Assembly (NCBI GenBank): GCA_007123015.1
Contig: SKSL01000142.1
Span: 1 to 7,446, forward strand
DNA length: 7,446 bases
Direction: 5' to 3'
DNA from: Natronohydrobacter sp.
GTDB lineage: Bacteria > Pseudomonadota > Alphaproteobacteria > Rhodobacterales > Rhodobacteraceae
Shown: positions 1-5,854 of the stretch, piece after piece
How positions within the stretch are numbered: the stretch's first letter is position 1
Layout: every line of letters begins with the position of its first letter
Notes under the pieces: generated by a model
The model's input: the letters and a program-made list of their open reading frames with translations, nothing else
Told to the model about the DNA's origin: nothing
Databases searched by the model: none
Position numbers and translations under genes: made by a program

Positions 1-119
1 ACCGCGCCGGCATATTCGCGCTCATGCCCGGTGCGGCGCAGCGTGATGCCGCGCGCGGCGAACCAGTCGAAGCTCTTCTCCATCAACCGGCCCTTGGAGG
101 GCACGCCGATCTTCAGCAT
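1..119 (-). CDS. hisG: ATP phosphoribosyltransferase catalytic subunit HisG, N-terminal fragment (cut by window edge)
   Basis: HisG condenses ATP with PRPP to make phosphoribosyl-ATP, the committed first step of histidine synthesis, in the cytoplasm. Only the first 39 codons and two bases are present; the gene runs off the left edge. The peptide starts MLKIGVPSKGRLMEKSFDWF and continues with RRTGHEREYAGA; the GVPSKGRLME stretch is the conserved N-terminal signature of the enzyme. Presence of hisZ directly upstream implies the short form of HisG, which lacks the C-terminal regulatory domain and needs HisZ. The start chosen is the ATG at 119-117, which shares its A with the hisZ stop (TGATG). 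A GTG one codon upstream (122-120) is an alternative. A purine-rich AAGGGGG (132-126) lies 6 nt before the ATG. Translation is probably coupled to hisZ. The identification is firm even though the fragment is short. Confidence 0.93.
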   Translation of the reverse strand, partial: MLKIGVPSKGRLMEKSFDWFAARGITLRRTGHEREYAGA

Positions 120-1228
120 CACCCGCCCCCTTTCAGCGCCACCACCATCTCCGGCCGGATCACGCCCCCCACCGCCGGAATCGACCGCCCCTGCCCCAGC
201 ACCGAGGTCAGCGCATCATAACGCCCGCCCGAGGCGACGGGCGGCAGGTCCGGCCGCGCCTCGGCATAGAGGCCAAAGACGAAGCCGTCGTAATATTCCA
301 TCGAGGTGCGGCCATAGCTGGCCTCGAAATCGAGCGCCGCCACATCGATGCCCCTCGCCGCCAGCCGATCCAGCCGCGCCGCCATCCCTGCCACGGCCTC
401 AAGGATCCAGGGCATGACGCGCGCGCTGTCACGCAGTTCCTCAAGCGCCTGCGGGGCCTTGGCGCTGATCGCCAGCATCGCCTCAAGCGCATCGACCAGC
501 GCCCCGGAGAGCGGCGTAGCGGCGGCGTCCTCGGCCAGCCGGTCGAGCCGCGCCGCGATCTCGTCCGGGCTGCGCAGCCCGATATGCGGCGCGTCGCTCT
601 CGGGCCGCTCGCCGCGCGCCAACCGCTCCAGCAGCGCCGCGCGTTCTGGCGAGGGCGGCCTGCGTCCGGCATAGCGCTGCAGCAACGCGCGAAAGCGTGC
701 CGGTCGCCAGAGATGCCGCATCAGCGCGCCCTTGCGCGCCTCACTCGCGGGCAGCCCGGCGACGGCAGCGCGCAGGATGCCGATATCACCGATCGCCGCG
801 CGCAGCCCCAGCGGCGCCAGCAGGTCATGGATCAGCGCGAAGACTTCCGCATCGGCCCCGGCCCGGTCGCTGCCGTCGAACAGCTCGAACCCGACCTGCA
901 GGTATTCGCTGGTGCGCGCCGTGCCGGGCTCTTCCTGCTTGCGATAGACACGGCCCAGATAGGCATAGCGCGCGGGCTCCGCCCCTTCTTCCATATGCGC
1001 CTGCACCACCGGCACGGTGAAATCCGGGCGCAGCATCATCTCGCCGGCCAGCGGGTCTTGCGTGACATAGGCGCGGGCGCGGATATCCTCACCGTACAGA
1101 TCAAGCAGCACCTCGGCGGGCTGAAGCACTGGCGTCTCAACGGCTTGCGCGCCGGCATCGATGAAGGCCCGCAGCAGGCGCTGGCCTTCGGCGCGGGCCC
1201 CGGCGGGATCGGCGGAAAGCGGGCTCAT
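119..1228 (-). CDS. hisZ: ATP phosphoribosyltransferase regulatory subunit HisZ
   Basis: HisZ is a paralogue of the catalytic core of histidyl-tRNA synthetase that has lost aminoacylation. It complexes with short-form HisG and confers histidine feedback inhibition. The frame is open further upstream, to an ATG at 1315, but the start at 1228 (MSPLSADPAGA) is preferred: it gives the usual 4-bp ATGA overlap with the hisS stop and a 369-residue protein, and the 29 extra residues look like read-through of another frame of hisS. Visible class II synthetase remnants are MMLRPDFTVPVVQAH (about residues 64-78), a motif 2-like YLGRVYRKQEEPGTARTSEY (90-109), SMEYYDGFVFGLY (309-321) in place of the HisRS RGLxYY motif, VASGGRYDAL (331-340) and a degenerate motif 3, AVGGVIRPEMVVAL (352-365). 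No anticodon-binding domain follows, unlike HisRS. It is flanked by hisS and hisG, the expected partners. Only a weak Shine-Dalgarno is visible, consistent with coupled translation. Confidence 0.93.
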   Translation of the reverse strand: MSPLSADPAGARAEGQRLLRAFIDAGAQAVETPVLQPAEVLLDLYGEDIRARAYVTQDPLAGEMMLRPDFTVPVVQAHMEEGAEPARYAYLGRVYRKQEEPGTARTSEYLQVGFELFDGSDRAGADAEVFALIHDLLAPLGLRAAIGDIGILRAAVAGLPASEARKGALMRHLWRPARFRALLQRYAGRRPPSPERAALLERLARGERPESDAPHIGLRSPDEIAARLDRLAEDAAATPLSGALVDALEAMLAISAKAPQALEELRDSARVMPWILEAVAGMAARLDRLAARGIDVAALDFEASYGRTSMEYYDGFVFGLYAEARPDLPPVASGGRYDALTSVLGQGRSIPAVGGVIRPEMVVALKGGG

Positions 1229-2796
1229 CCGATGCCGTGGCGCGTCAGGATCTGCCGGACGGCCTCGACCAGTTGCGCGCGCGGCACTTCCTGCTGGGCG
1301 GGCTGCGATTTCCATTCCTCAAGGCTCGCCTGCGCGGCGATCTGCGCGCCCAGAAGCAGATCCTTGACCTGCACCACCCCGCGCGCGGCCTCGTCCTCGC
1401 CCTGGATGATGGCCACCGGCGCGGCGCGTTTGTCGGCGTATTTCAACTGGTTGCCGAAATTCTTCGGGTTGCCCAGATAGGCCTCGGCGCGAATGCCGGC
1501 GTTGCGCAGATCGGCCACCATGGCGAAATAGTCGGCCATGCGGCCCCGGTCCATCACCGTTACCACCACCGGGCCGGGCTCGGCCTGCGCGCCCTGCCCC
1601 TTCGCCGCCAGCGCCGCCAGCAACCGGTCGACGCCGATGGAGACCCCGGTGGCTGGCACCGCCTGCCCGGTGAAGCGCTTGACCAGATCATCATAGCGCC
1701 CACCGCCTGCCACGCTGCCAAACTGACGCGGGCGGCCTTTTTCGTCTTTGATCTCGAAGGTCAGTTCAGCCTCATAGACCGGGCCAGTGTAATAGCCGAG
1801 ACCGCGCACGACTGAGGGGTCGATGATGATGCGGTCGGGGCCGTAGCCTTGGGAACGACAGAAGGATATTATTTCTAACAGCTCGAGAACCGCTTCTGAA
1901 CCGATGCGAGTCTCATACAAAATGTCGAATAAGTTGAAGATTACCTCTTTGTCTAAGTCGGTCAGATTTTTGTCGATAGCGATATTTTCTTCATAGGCCA
2001 CTCGTTTCTCGCTATTACGCTCAGAGACTTCGTCAGAGCCAGCTTCTAAGAAGCTGAGGACTTTTTCAATTGCGCTTTCTTTTAACCCGGCGCCCTTCGT
2101 GAAATCTCCGCTCTCATCCTTGCGGCCTTCCCCCAGCAGCGCGCGCACGCCTTCCATGCCTAGACGGTCCAACTTGTCGATGGCGCGCAGGACGATGCCG
2201 CGCTCAGCTTCATATTTCTCTGGAAACGCGAGGTCTATCAAACCGACTGCTTCCATCACGCCATTCAGCACCTTGCGGTTATTCACCCGGATCACATAAT
2301 CGCCGCGCTCGATCCCCACGGCCTCCAACGCATCCGCGAGCATCGCGCAGATCTCGGCATCCGCCGCCACGCTGGCCGCCCCCACTGTATCCGCATCGCA
2401 TTGATAGAACTGCCGGAACCGCCCCGGACCGGGCTTTTCATTGCGCCAGACCGGCCCCATCGCATAGCGCCGGTAAGGGGTCGGCAGGTCATTGCGATAC
2501 TGCGCCGCCACCCGCGCCAAAGGGGCGGTCAGGTCATAGCGCAGCGCCAGCCAGTCGCCATCTTCCTCCCAGGCGAACACACCTTCATTCGGGCGGTCCA
2601 CATCGGGCAGGAACTTGCCCAAAGCCTCGACCGTCTCCACGCCCGAGGTTTCCAGCGCGTCGAACCCGTAGCGGTGATAGACCGCCGCGATCTTGTCCAG
2701 CATCGCCTTGCGCACGGTCACTTCCGCGCCGAAATAGTCGCGGAACCCTTTGGGCGTCTCTGCCTTGGGGCGCTTTGGACCCTTGTTTTTCGCCAT
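1225..2796 (-). CDS. hisS: Histidyl-tRNA synthetase
   Basis: This cytoplasmic class IIa enzyme charges tRNA-His with histidine using ATP. The 523-residue protein is on the long side for bacterial HisRS and matches the alphaproteobacterial type. Visible in order: PKGFRDYFG (about 15-23), the core strand WLALRYDLTAPLARV (82-96), motif 2 GPVWRNEKPGPGRFRQFYQ (114-132), an insertion domain (about 175-320), the HisA motif VVRGLGYYTGPVYEAELTF (329-347), the HisB motif SVAGGGRYDDL (361-371), motif 3 GVSIGVDRLLAAL (384-396, Arg391), then a C-terminal anticodon-binding domain (about 408-523). The start ATG has AGGGAG 8 nt upstream. The gene heads a hisS-hisZ-hisG unit and is divergent from dnaB. Oddities: residues 238-316 are encoded by AT-rich DNA with rare codons (see separate entry), and the usual Asp of RGLDYY is Gly. 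All catalytic motifs are intact, so the enzyme is expected to be active. Confidence 0.96.
   Translation of the reverse strand: MAKNKGPKRPKAETPKGFRDYFGAEVTVRKAMLDKIAAVYHRYGFDALETSGVETVEALGKFLPDVDRPNEGVFAWEEDGDWLALRYDLTAPLARVAAQYRNDLPTPYRRYAMGPVWRNEKPGPGRFRQFYQCDADTVGAASVAADAEICAMLADALEAVGIERGDYVIRVNNRKVLNGVMEAVGLIDLAFPEKYEAERGIVLRAIDKLDRLGMEGVRALLGEGRKDESGDFTKGAGLKESAIEKVLSFLEAGSDEVSERNSEKRVAYEENIAIDKNLTDLDKEVIFNLFDILYETRIGSEAVLELLEIISFCRSQGYGPDRIIIDPSVVRGLGYYTGPVYEAELTFEIKDEKGRPRQFGSVAGGGRYDDLVKRFTGQAVPATGVSIGVDRLLAALAAKGQGAQAEPGPVVVTVMDRGRMADYFAMVADLRNAGIRAEAYLGNPKNFGNQLKYADKRAAPVAIIQGEDEAARGVVQVKDLLLGAQIAAQASLEEWKSQPAQQEVPRAQLVEAVRQILTRHGIG
1848..2085 (-). other. AT-rich, atypical-codon segment inside hisS (insertion domain)
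   Basis: By hand count 1861-2100 is about 43% G+C (104 of 240), while the 60 bp on either side (1801-1860 and 2101-2160) are about 65-67%. The segment encodes hisS residues 238-316, between the conserved stretches FTKGAG and GYGPDR. It uses TTA for leucine five times and ATA for isoleucine twice in 79 codons, codons that are rare in high-GC alphaproteobacteria. The protein is Glu/Lys/Ile-rich here (for example NLTDLDKEVIFNLFDILYE). A milder dip (53-57% G+C) continues over 2161-2280. The reading frame is intact. Possible explanations are an imported allelic segment, an inserted domain, or local relaxed selection; the sequence alone does not decide. Confidence 0.75.
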
Positions 2797-2804
2797 ATGA
2801 GCGG

Positions 2805-2810
2805 CTCCCT
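2805..2810 (-). promoter_or_regulatory. Ribosome binding site of hisS
   Basis: AGGGAG on the minus strand (2810-2805) lies 8 nt before the ATG of hisS at 2796. It supports that start over other in-frame options. Confidence 0.6.
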
Positions 2811-2925
2811 GAACGCTTGCGGCTCTCGCTTAGCGGAAGGGGGGCACAGGGGCAAGCCTGCGGCCCAACGCTTGCGCAGACCCGCAGCATCTGGGGGCAA
2901 AAACAGGGTTAAACCACAAGATCAG

Positions 2926-2947
2926 CTTATCCACAGCTTGCCCACAG
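2926..2947 (+). promoter_or_regulatory. DnaA box with tandem near-copy upstream of dnaB
   Basis: TTATCCACA at 2927-2935 is a perfect match to the bacterial DnaA-box consensus TTATNCACA. It sits in an 11-bp unit CTTATCCACAG (2926-2936) that is immediately repeated as CTTGCCCACAG (2937-2947), 9 of 11 bases identical. The two boxes are therefore in the same orientation and 11 bp apart, about one helical turn, which would put two DnaA molecules on the same face of the DNA. The pair lies 77-98 bp upstream of the dnaB start. The second box deviates from consensus at two positions and would be weak. A regulatory role is inference. Confidence 0.6.
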
Positions 2948-2958
2948 CAATATACAAT
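2930..2958 (+). promoter_or_regulatory. Candidate sigma-70-type promoter for dnaB
   Basis: TCCACA (2930-2935, 4 of 6 to TTGACA), a 17-bp spacer and TACAAT (2953-2958, 5 of 6 to TATAAT) form the best promoter-like match upstream of dnaB. The -35 lies inside the perfect DnaA box and the second box falls in the spacer. Transcription would begin near 2965, leaving a leader of about 59 nt. Alphaproteobacterial promoters often deviate from the consensus, so this is a moderate-to-weak prediction. Confidence 0.35.
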
Positions 2959-3023
2959 TTGCGCGGGCGGCGCGAATCCTGTTAACATGTTGTCAAAATC
3001 GAGCAGCAAACTGGTGGGCAGGC

Positions 3024-4505
3024 ATGAACGAGATCTCGGCGATCCGGTCGCAGGAAAATGGCGCAGAGATTGGCCTGCCCCATAATATCGAAGCCGAACA
3101 GCAGCTTCTGGGCGCGATACTGGTCAATAATGACGTCTATGACCGTGTGTCGAGCTTTGTGAAAGCCGAGCATTTCTTCGACCCGGTGCACCAGCGCATC
3201 TTCGACATTGCCAGTGCGCGCATCCGCAAGAACGCGCTGGCCTCTCCGGTCACGCTCAAGGCGTTCATGGAAGAGGATGCCGGGCTGAAGGAATTGGGCG
3301 GCCCGGCTTATCTGGTGCGCATCGCGGCGGCGGCGATTTCGGCTTATGCTGCCCGCGATTATGCGCAGATGATCTATGAATTGGCCGTGCGGCGCGATCT
3401 GATCCGTCTGGGGCAGGATATTTCTGCGCGCGCCGCCGAAATGGACGTGGCGTCAGAGCCGAAAGAACAGATCATCGAGGCTGAACAGCGGCTCTACAAA
3501 CTGGCCGAACAAGGCGTGGCCGAGCGCGGGTTCCAGAGCTTCCTGAAGGCCGTGACCGATGCTGTGAACATGGCCAATGCCGCCTATCAGCGTGATGGCG
3601 GGCTTGCGGGCATTTCCACAGGGCTGATCGATCTCGACAAGAAGCTGGGCGGATTGCATCCGTCCGATCTGATCATCCTTGCGGGGCGGCCGTCGATGGG
3701 CAAGACCTCGCTCGCCACGAATATCGCCTTCAACATCGCCAAGGCTTACAAGCGCGGCCTGCGCCCCGATGGCAGCGAAGGGGCCGTCGATGGCGGCGTC
3801 GTGGGCTTCTACTCGCTGGAAATGAGCGCCGAACAGCTGGCCGCGCGGATCCTGTCGGAAGCCGCCGAAGTGCCCAGCGAACAAATCCGCCGCGGCGACA
3901 TGACCGAGGCTGAATTCCGCCGCTTTGTCGAGGCCGCCAAAGCGCTGGAGGCCTGCCCGCTCTATATCGACGACACGCCCGCCCTGCCGATTTCGCAGGT
4001 GGCCGCCCGCGCGCGAAGGCTCAAGCGCACGCATGGGCTGGATGTGCTGATGGTGGACTACCTGCAGCTTCTGCGCGCCAGCTCGAAGGAAAGCCGCGTG
4101 CAGGAAGTGTCGGAAATCACGCAGGGGCTGAAAGCCATCGCCAAAGAGCTGAACATCCCCGTGATCGCCCTGTCACAGCTGTCGCGGCAGGTTGAATCCC
4201 GCGAGGACAAACGCCCGCAACTCTCTGACCTGCGCGAATCGGGCTCGATCGAGCAGGATGCCGATGTTGTCATGTTCGTCTATCGCGACGAATATTACCG
4301 CGAGCGCGAGAAGCCCTCGGACCACGACCTTGAAGCCATGGCGAAATGGCAGGAAATCATGGAAACCGTGCATGGCAAAGCCGAAGTGATCATCGGCAAG
4401 CAGCGTCACGGTCCTATTGGCACGGTCGAACTGAGTTTCGAGGGCCGCTTCACCCGGTTCGGCAATCTGGTGAAACCCTGGCAGCAGGGCGATCAGGGGT
4501 TCTGA
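3024..4505 (+). CDS. dnaB: Replicative DNA helicase DnaB
   Basis: DnaB is the hexameric ATP-driven 5'-3' helicase that unwinds DNA at the replication fork and recruits primase. The 493-residue protein has an N-terminal helical domain (about 17-125, beginning LPHNIEAEQQLLGAIL), a linker helix, and a RecA-like C-terminal domain (about 195-490). Visible motifs are Walker A GRPSMGKTS (221-229, Lys227), YSLEMS with catalytic Glu266, Walker B LMVDYLQLL (342-350, Asp345), the ALSQLSRQVESR motif (382-393), SDLRESGSIEQDADVVMFVYRD split over 401-422, and the arginine-finger region KQRHGPIGT (459-467, Arg461). Extra segments at about 241-258 and 425-450 are of the kind I associate with alphaproteobacterial DnaB. 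No intein interrupts the Walker A loop. The start ATG has only a weak GGTGGG upstream. The gene is divergent from hisS and convergent with the next gene. Confidence 0.97.
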   Translation: MNEISAIRSQENGAEIGLPHNIEAEQQLLGAILVNNDVYDRVSSFVKAEHFFDPVHQRIFDIASARIRKNALASPVTLKAFMEEDAGLKELGGPAYLVRIAAAAISAYAARDYAQMIYELAVRRDLIRLGQDISARAAEMDVASEPKEQIIEAEQRLYKLAEQGVAERGFQSFLKAVTDAVNMANAAYQRDGGLAGISTGLIDLDKKLGGLHPSDLIILAGRPSMGKTSLATNIAFNIAKAYKRGLRPDGSEGAVDGGVVGFYSLEMSAEQLAARILSEAAEVPSEQIRRGDMTEAEFRRFVEAAKALEACPLYIDDTPALPISQVAARARRLKRTHGLDVLMVDYLQLLRASSKESRVQEVSEITQGLKAIAKELNIPVIALSQLSRQVESREDKRPQLSDLRESGSIEQDADVVMFVYRDEYYREREKPSDHDLEAMAKWQEIMETVHGKAEVIIGKQRHGPIGTVELSFEGRFTRFGNLVKPWQQGDQGF

Positions 4506-4527
4506 GGGGGGCATCGGGGTCTTGTTG

Positions 4528-4545
4528 GCACTCAGGCCAGAGTGC
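4528..4545. terminator. Inverted repeat after dnaB (possible weak terminator)
   Basis: GCACTC (4528-4533) and GAGTGC (4540-4545) form a perfect 6-bp stem with a 6-nt loop, 22 nt after the dnaB stop. There is no T-tract on either side, so classical intrinsic termination is uncertain. Confidence 0.3.
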
Positions 4546-4577
4546 TTGCCGATCAGGTTGACGCAAAATTCCCCTAC

Positions 4578-4610
4578 GCGGGACAAGCCCGCACTGCGGC
4601 CCGCCAGTGC
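4578..4610. terminator. Two adjoining inverted repeats in the convergent gap
   Basis: GCGGG/CCCGC (4578-4582 with 4588-4592, 5-nt loop) is followed at once by GCACTG/CAGTGC (4591-4596 with 4605-4610, 8-nt loop); they share two bases and so compete. A second CCCGC at 4600-4604 offers another partner for the first arm. They lie between dnaB and the convergent gene ending at 4645, where bidirectional termination is expected. No T-run follows, so the call is tentative. Confidence 0.3.
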
Positions 4611-4644
4611 GCGGCTACACGAACTGCCTCGCGTTGATCAATAT

Positions 4645-5745
4645 TTACCCTGATGACGGCAGCGTCAGGTCAGGACCGCGCAGGATCAGATGATCCAGGG
4701 GGCCGCCCGGCGCTGTGCCCACAAGCAGCGGCCGATGCAGACCCGGCAGGATCGCGATATCATACAGCTCGCGGATGATCCCGCCCAGACGCAACACTTC
4801 CTCGGCCTCTCCTGTGGCCAGATTCACCACGGCAATCGCACATTGCGGGGCAAAACCCGCATCCGCAAGCTTGCGCTCGAGCGGCAGGTCGGCAAAGACC
4901 TTGTTTGCGCGCGGCAAGGACAGGCCAACCAGCGCCCGCCCGTCCAGAAAGGCCAGACCGCGGGCAAAACCGGGCAGGAAAGCCACCGGATCGAAGTTTT
5001 CCGTTTCCGGATTGACCTGACCCAATTCGCCCGTGCCTGCATTCAGCACGAACAAGGCACCGTCATGAAGCCGCGGAGAATGTGGCATGGTCAACCCCTG
5101 GCAGACTGTCTGCCCGGTCTGGACATCCAGCACCACGCCGGACCCGACACGCTGGTCCCGCCACCCCCGCGCCGTGTCACACGCAGCGGCCGCAGTCATG
5201 TAACGCGGCATGCCCTCGGGGTCGGCGGCCAATCCGTTCAGATGACAGCGATCTTCTGGGGTCAGCCGACTGATGAAGGGCGGGCTCCAGACAGTGCGGA
5301 AGCTCGCGGCCGCATCGACCGAGGCAAGGCAGGAAAAGAGCGTGTTGACGAAGAGCGGCAGCCCCCCCGGCGCAATGGCCACATCATGCGTGTGCAGATA
5401 GCCTGTATACCACGCCATGCGCGGCACGAAGATGGCGTCATGCCCTTCGACTTCTTGTCCCTCTGGTACGACATTTCCAAACTTCCAAATGGCATTATGC
5501 CCGGCCAGAACCAGCCCCCCTGCACCATCATGGGCCACCCCCATGGCGCGCTCGAAGCTGCGTTCCGATACGGTCAGCGTGTCAGGGCTGTCGGCCCCGA
5601 TCAGGAACAGCTTGCCGATCTGGTAGGTCGTGATCGCGAGCGCGCTTCCGGTCGCATGAAGCCAAGCGGCAAAACCCTCTGATGCATGCACATCATAAGG
5701 GGCCGTGCTGTCGCCAGAACTGCGTATCTGAACAGAGCGCGCCAT
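4645..5745 (-). CDS. TIGR03032/DUF4915-like conserved protein of unknown function
   Basis: The biochemical role is unknown. The 366-residue protein resembles the TIGR03032 (DUF4915) family, recognised from LHTHDVAI (117-124), CHLNGLAADPEGMPRYMTA (167-185), MPHSPRLHDGALFVLNAGTG (220-239) and LPGFARGLAFLDGRALVGLS (257-276). Short strands with recurring Asp-Gly turns suggest a beta-propeller-like fold (inference). There is no signal peptide or membrane segment, so it is probably cytoplasmic. Conserved His (118, 120, 168, 222, 227) and Asp residues could form a site, but this is speculative. The start ATG begins MARSVQIRSSGDS and has no clear Shine-Dalgarno; an out-of-frame ATG lies 5 nt upstream, so the true start is somewhat uncertain. 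It stops with TAA at 4645. It is convergent with dnaB and divergent from the repeat protein at 5855, with 109 bp between the two starts. Family assignment is from memory of motifs. Confidence 0.8.
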   Translation of the reverse strand: MARSVQIRSSGDSTAPYDVHASEGFAAWLHATGSALAITTYQIGKLFLIGADSPDTLTVSERSFERAMGVAHDGAGGLVLAGHNAIWKFGNVVPEGQEVEGHDAIFVPRMAWYTGYLHTHDVAIAPGGLPLFVNTLFSCLASVDAAASFRTVWSPPFISRLTPEDRCHLNGLAADPEGMPRYMTAAAACDTARGWRDQRVGSGVVLDVQTGQTVCQGLTMPHSPRLHDGALFVLNAGTGELGQVNPETENFDPVAFLPGFARGLAFLDGRALVGLSLPRANKVFADLPLERKLADAGFAPQCAIAVVNLATGEAEEVLRLGGIIRELYDIAILPGLHRPLLVGTAPGGPLDHLILRGPDLTLPSSG

Positions 5746-5780
5746 GCCATTGGCTTAACGACGCGCTGGGGTTTTATCAA

Positions 5781-5809
5781 GTGACAAGGTTCTGAAAATC
5801 ATGTATTTT
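5781..5809 (+). promoter_or_regulatory. Candidate promoter for the ELWxxDGT repeat gene
   Basis: GTGACA (5781-5786, 5 of 6 to TTGACA), a 17-bp spacer and TATTTT (5804-5809, 4 of 6 to TATAAT) lie in an AT-rich stretch just upstream of the repeat gene, with a start of transcription expected near 5816. The element overlaps an inverted repeat at 5790-5815. The prediction is weak and unconfirmed. Confidence 0.35.
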
Positions 5810-5815
5810 TTAGAA
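5790..5815. repeat. AT-rich inverted repeat in the divergent promoter region
   Basis: TTCTGAAAA (5790-5798) pairs with TTTTTAGAA (5807-5815), nine pairs of which one is G-T, around an 8-nt loop (5799-5806). It covers the candidate -10 of the plus-strand gene and lies 45-70 bp before the start of the minus-strand gene. It could be a regulator binding site or simple AT-rich chance. Confidence 0.35.
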
Positions 5816-5843
5816 TCATCGGATTTGTGTCGTAATTGTTTCG

Positions 5844-5849
5844 AGAGGG
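5844..5849 (+). promoter_or_regulatory. Ribosome binding site of the ELWxxDGT repeat gene
   Basis: AGAGGG lies 5 nt before the ATG at 5855. It is the clearest Shine-Dalgarno of the right half of the window and fixes the start of a reading frame that has no stop in the window. Confidence 0.65.
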
Positions 5850-5854
5850 CCATA

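Noticed and set aside
1229..1315. Upstream ATG extension of hisZ (29 extra residues)
   Set aside because: The extension overlaps the hisS C-terminus, is Ala/Arg/Pro-rich and is not needed for the family; the ATG at 1228 makes the normal ATGA overlap.
584..1480. Plus-strand open frame of 298 codons
   Set aside because: It crosses the hisZ/hisS junction antisense to both and shows no domain; a shadow frame.
2811..2926. Histidine attenuator leader peptide before hisS
   Set aside because: No CAC or CAT codon in any minus-strand frame of this stretch and no terminator with T-run, so a His-rich leader peptide is not supported.
2984..2991. AACATGTT palindrome as operator
   Set aside because: An 8-bp palindrome is expected often by chance and does not extend outward symmetrically.
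2927..3023. Chromosomal replication origin
   Set aside because: Only one perfect and one weak DnaA box, no dense cluster or extended unwinding region, and the neighbours are not typical of an alphaproteobacterial origin.
3684..3710. Intein insertion at the DnaB Walker A loop
   Set aside because: DnaB is a common intein host, but the Walker A sequence is continuous and the length (493 residues) is normal.
4690..5682. Plus-strand open frame of 330 codons
   Set aside because: It is antisense to the TIGR03032-like gene; the peptide is rich in Arg/Gln/His with no recognisable domain, typical of a high-GC shadow frame.
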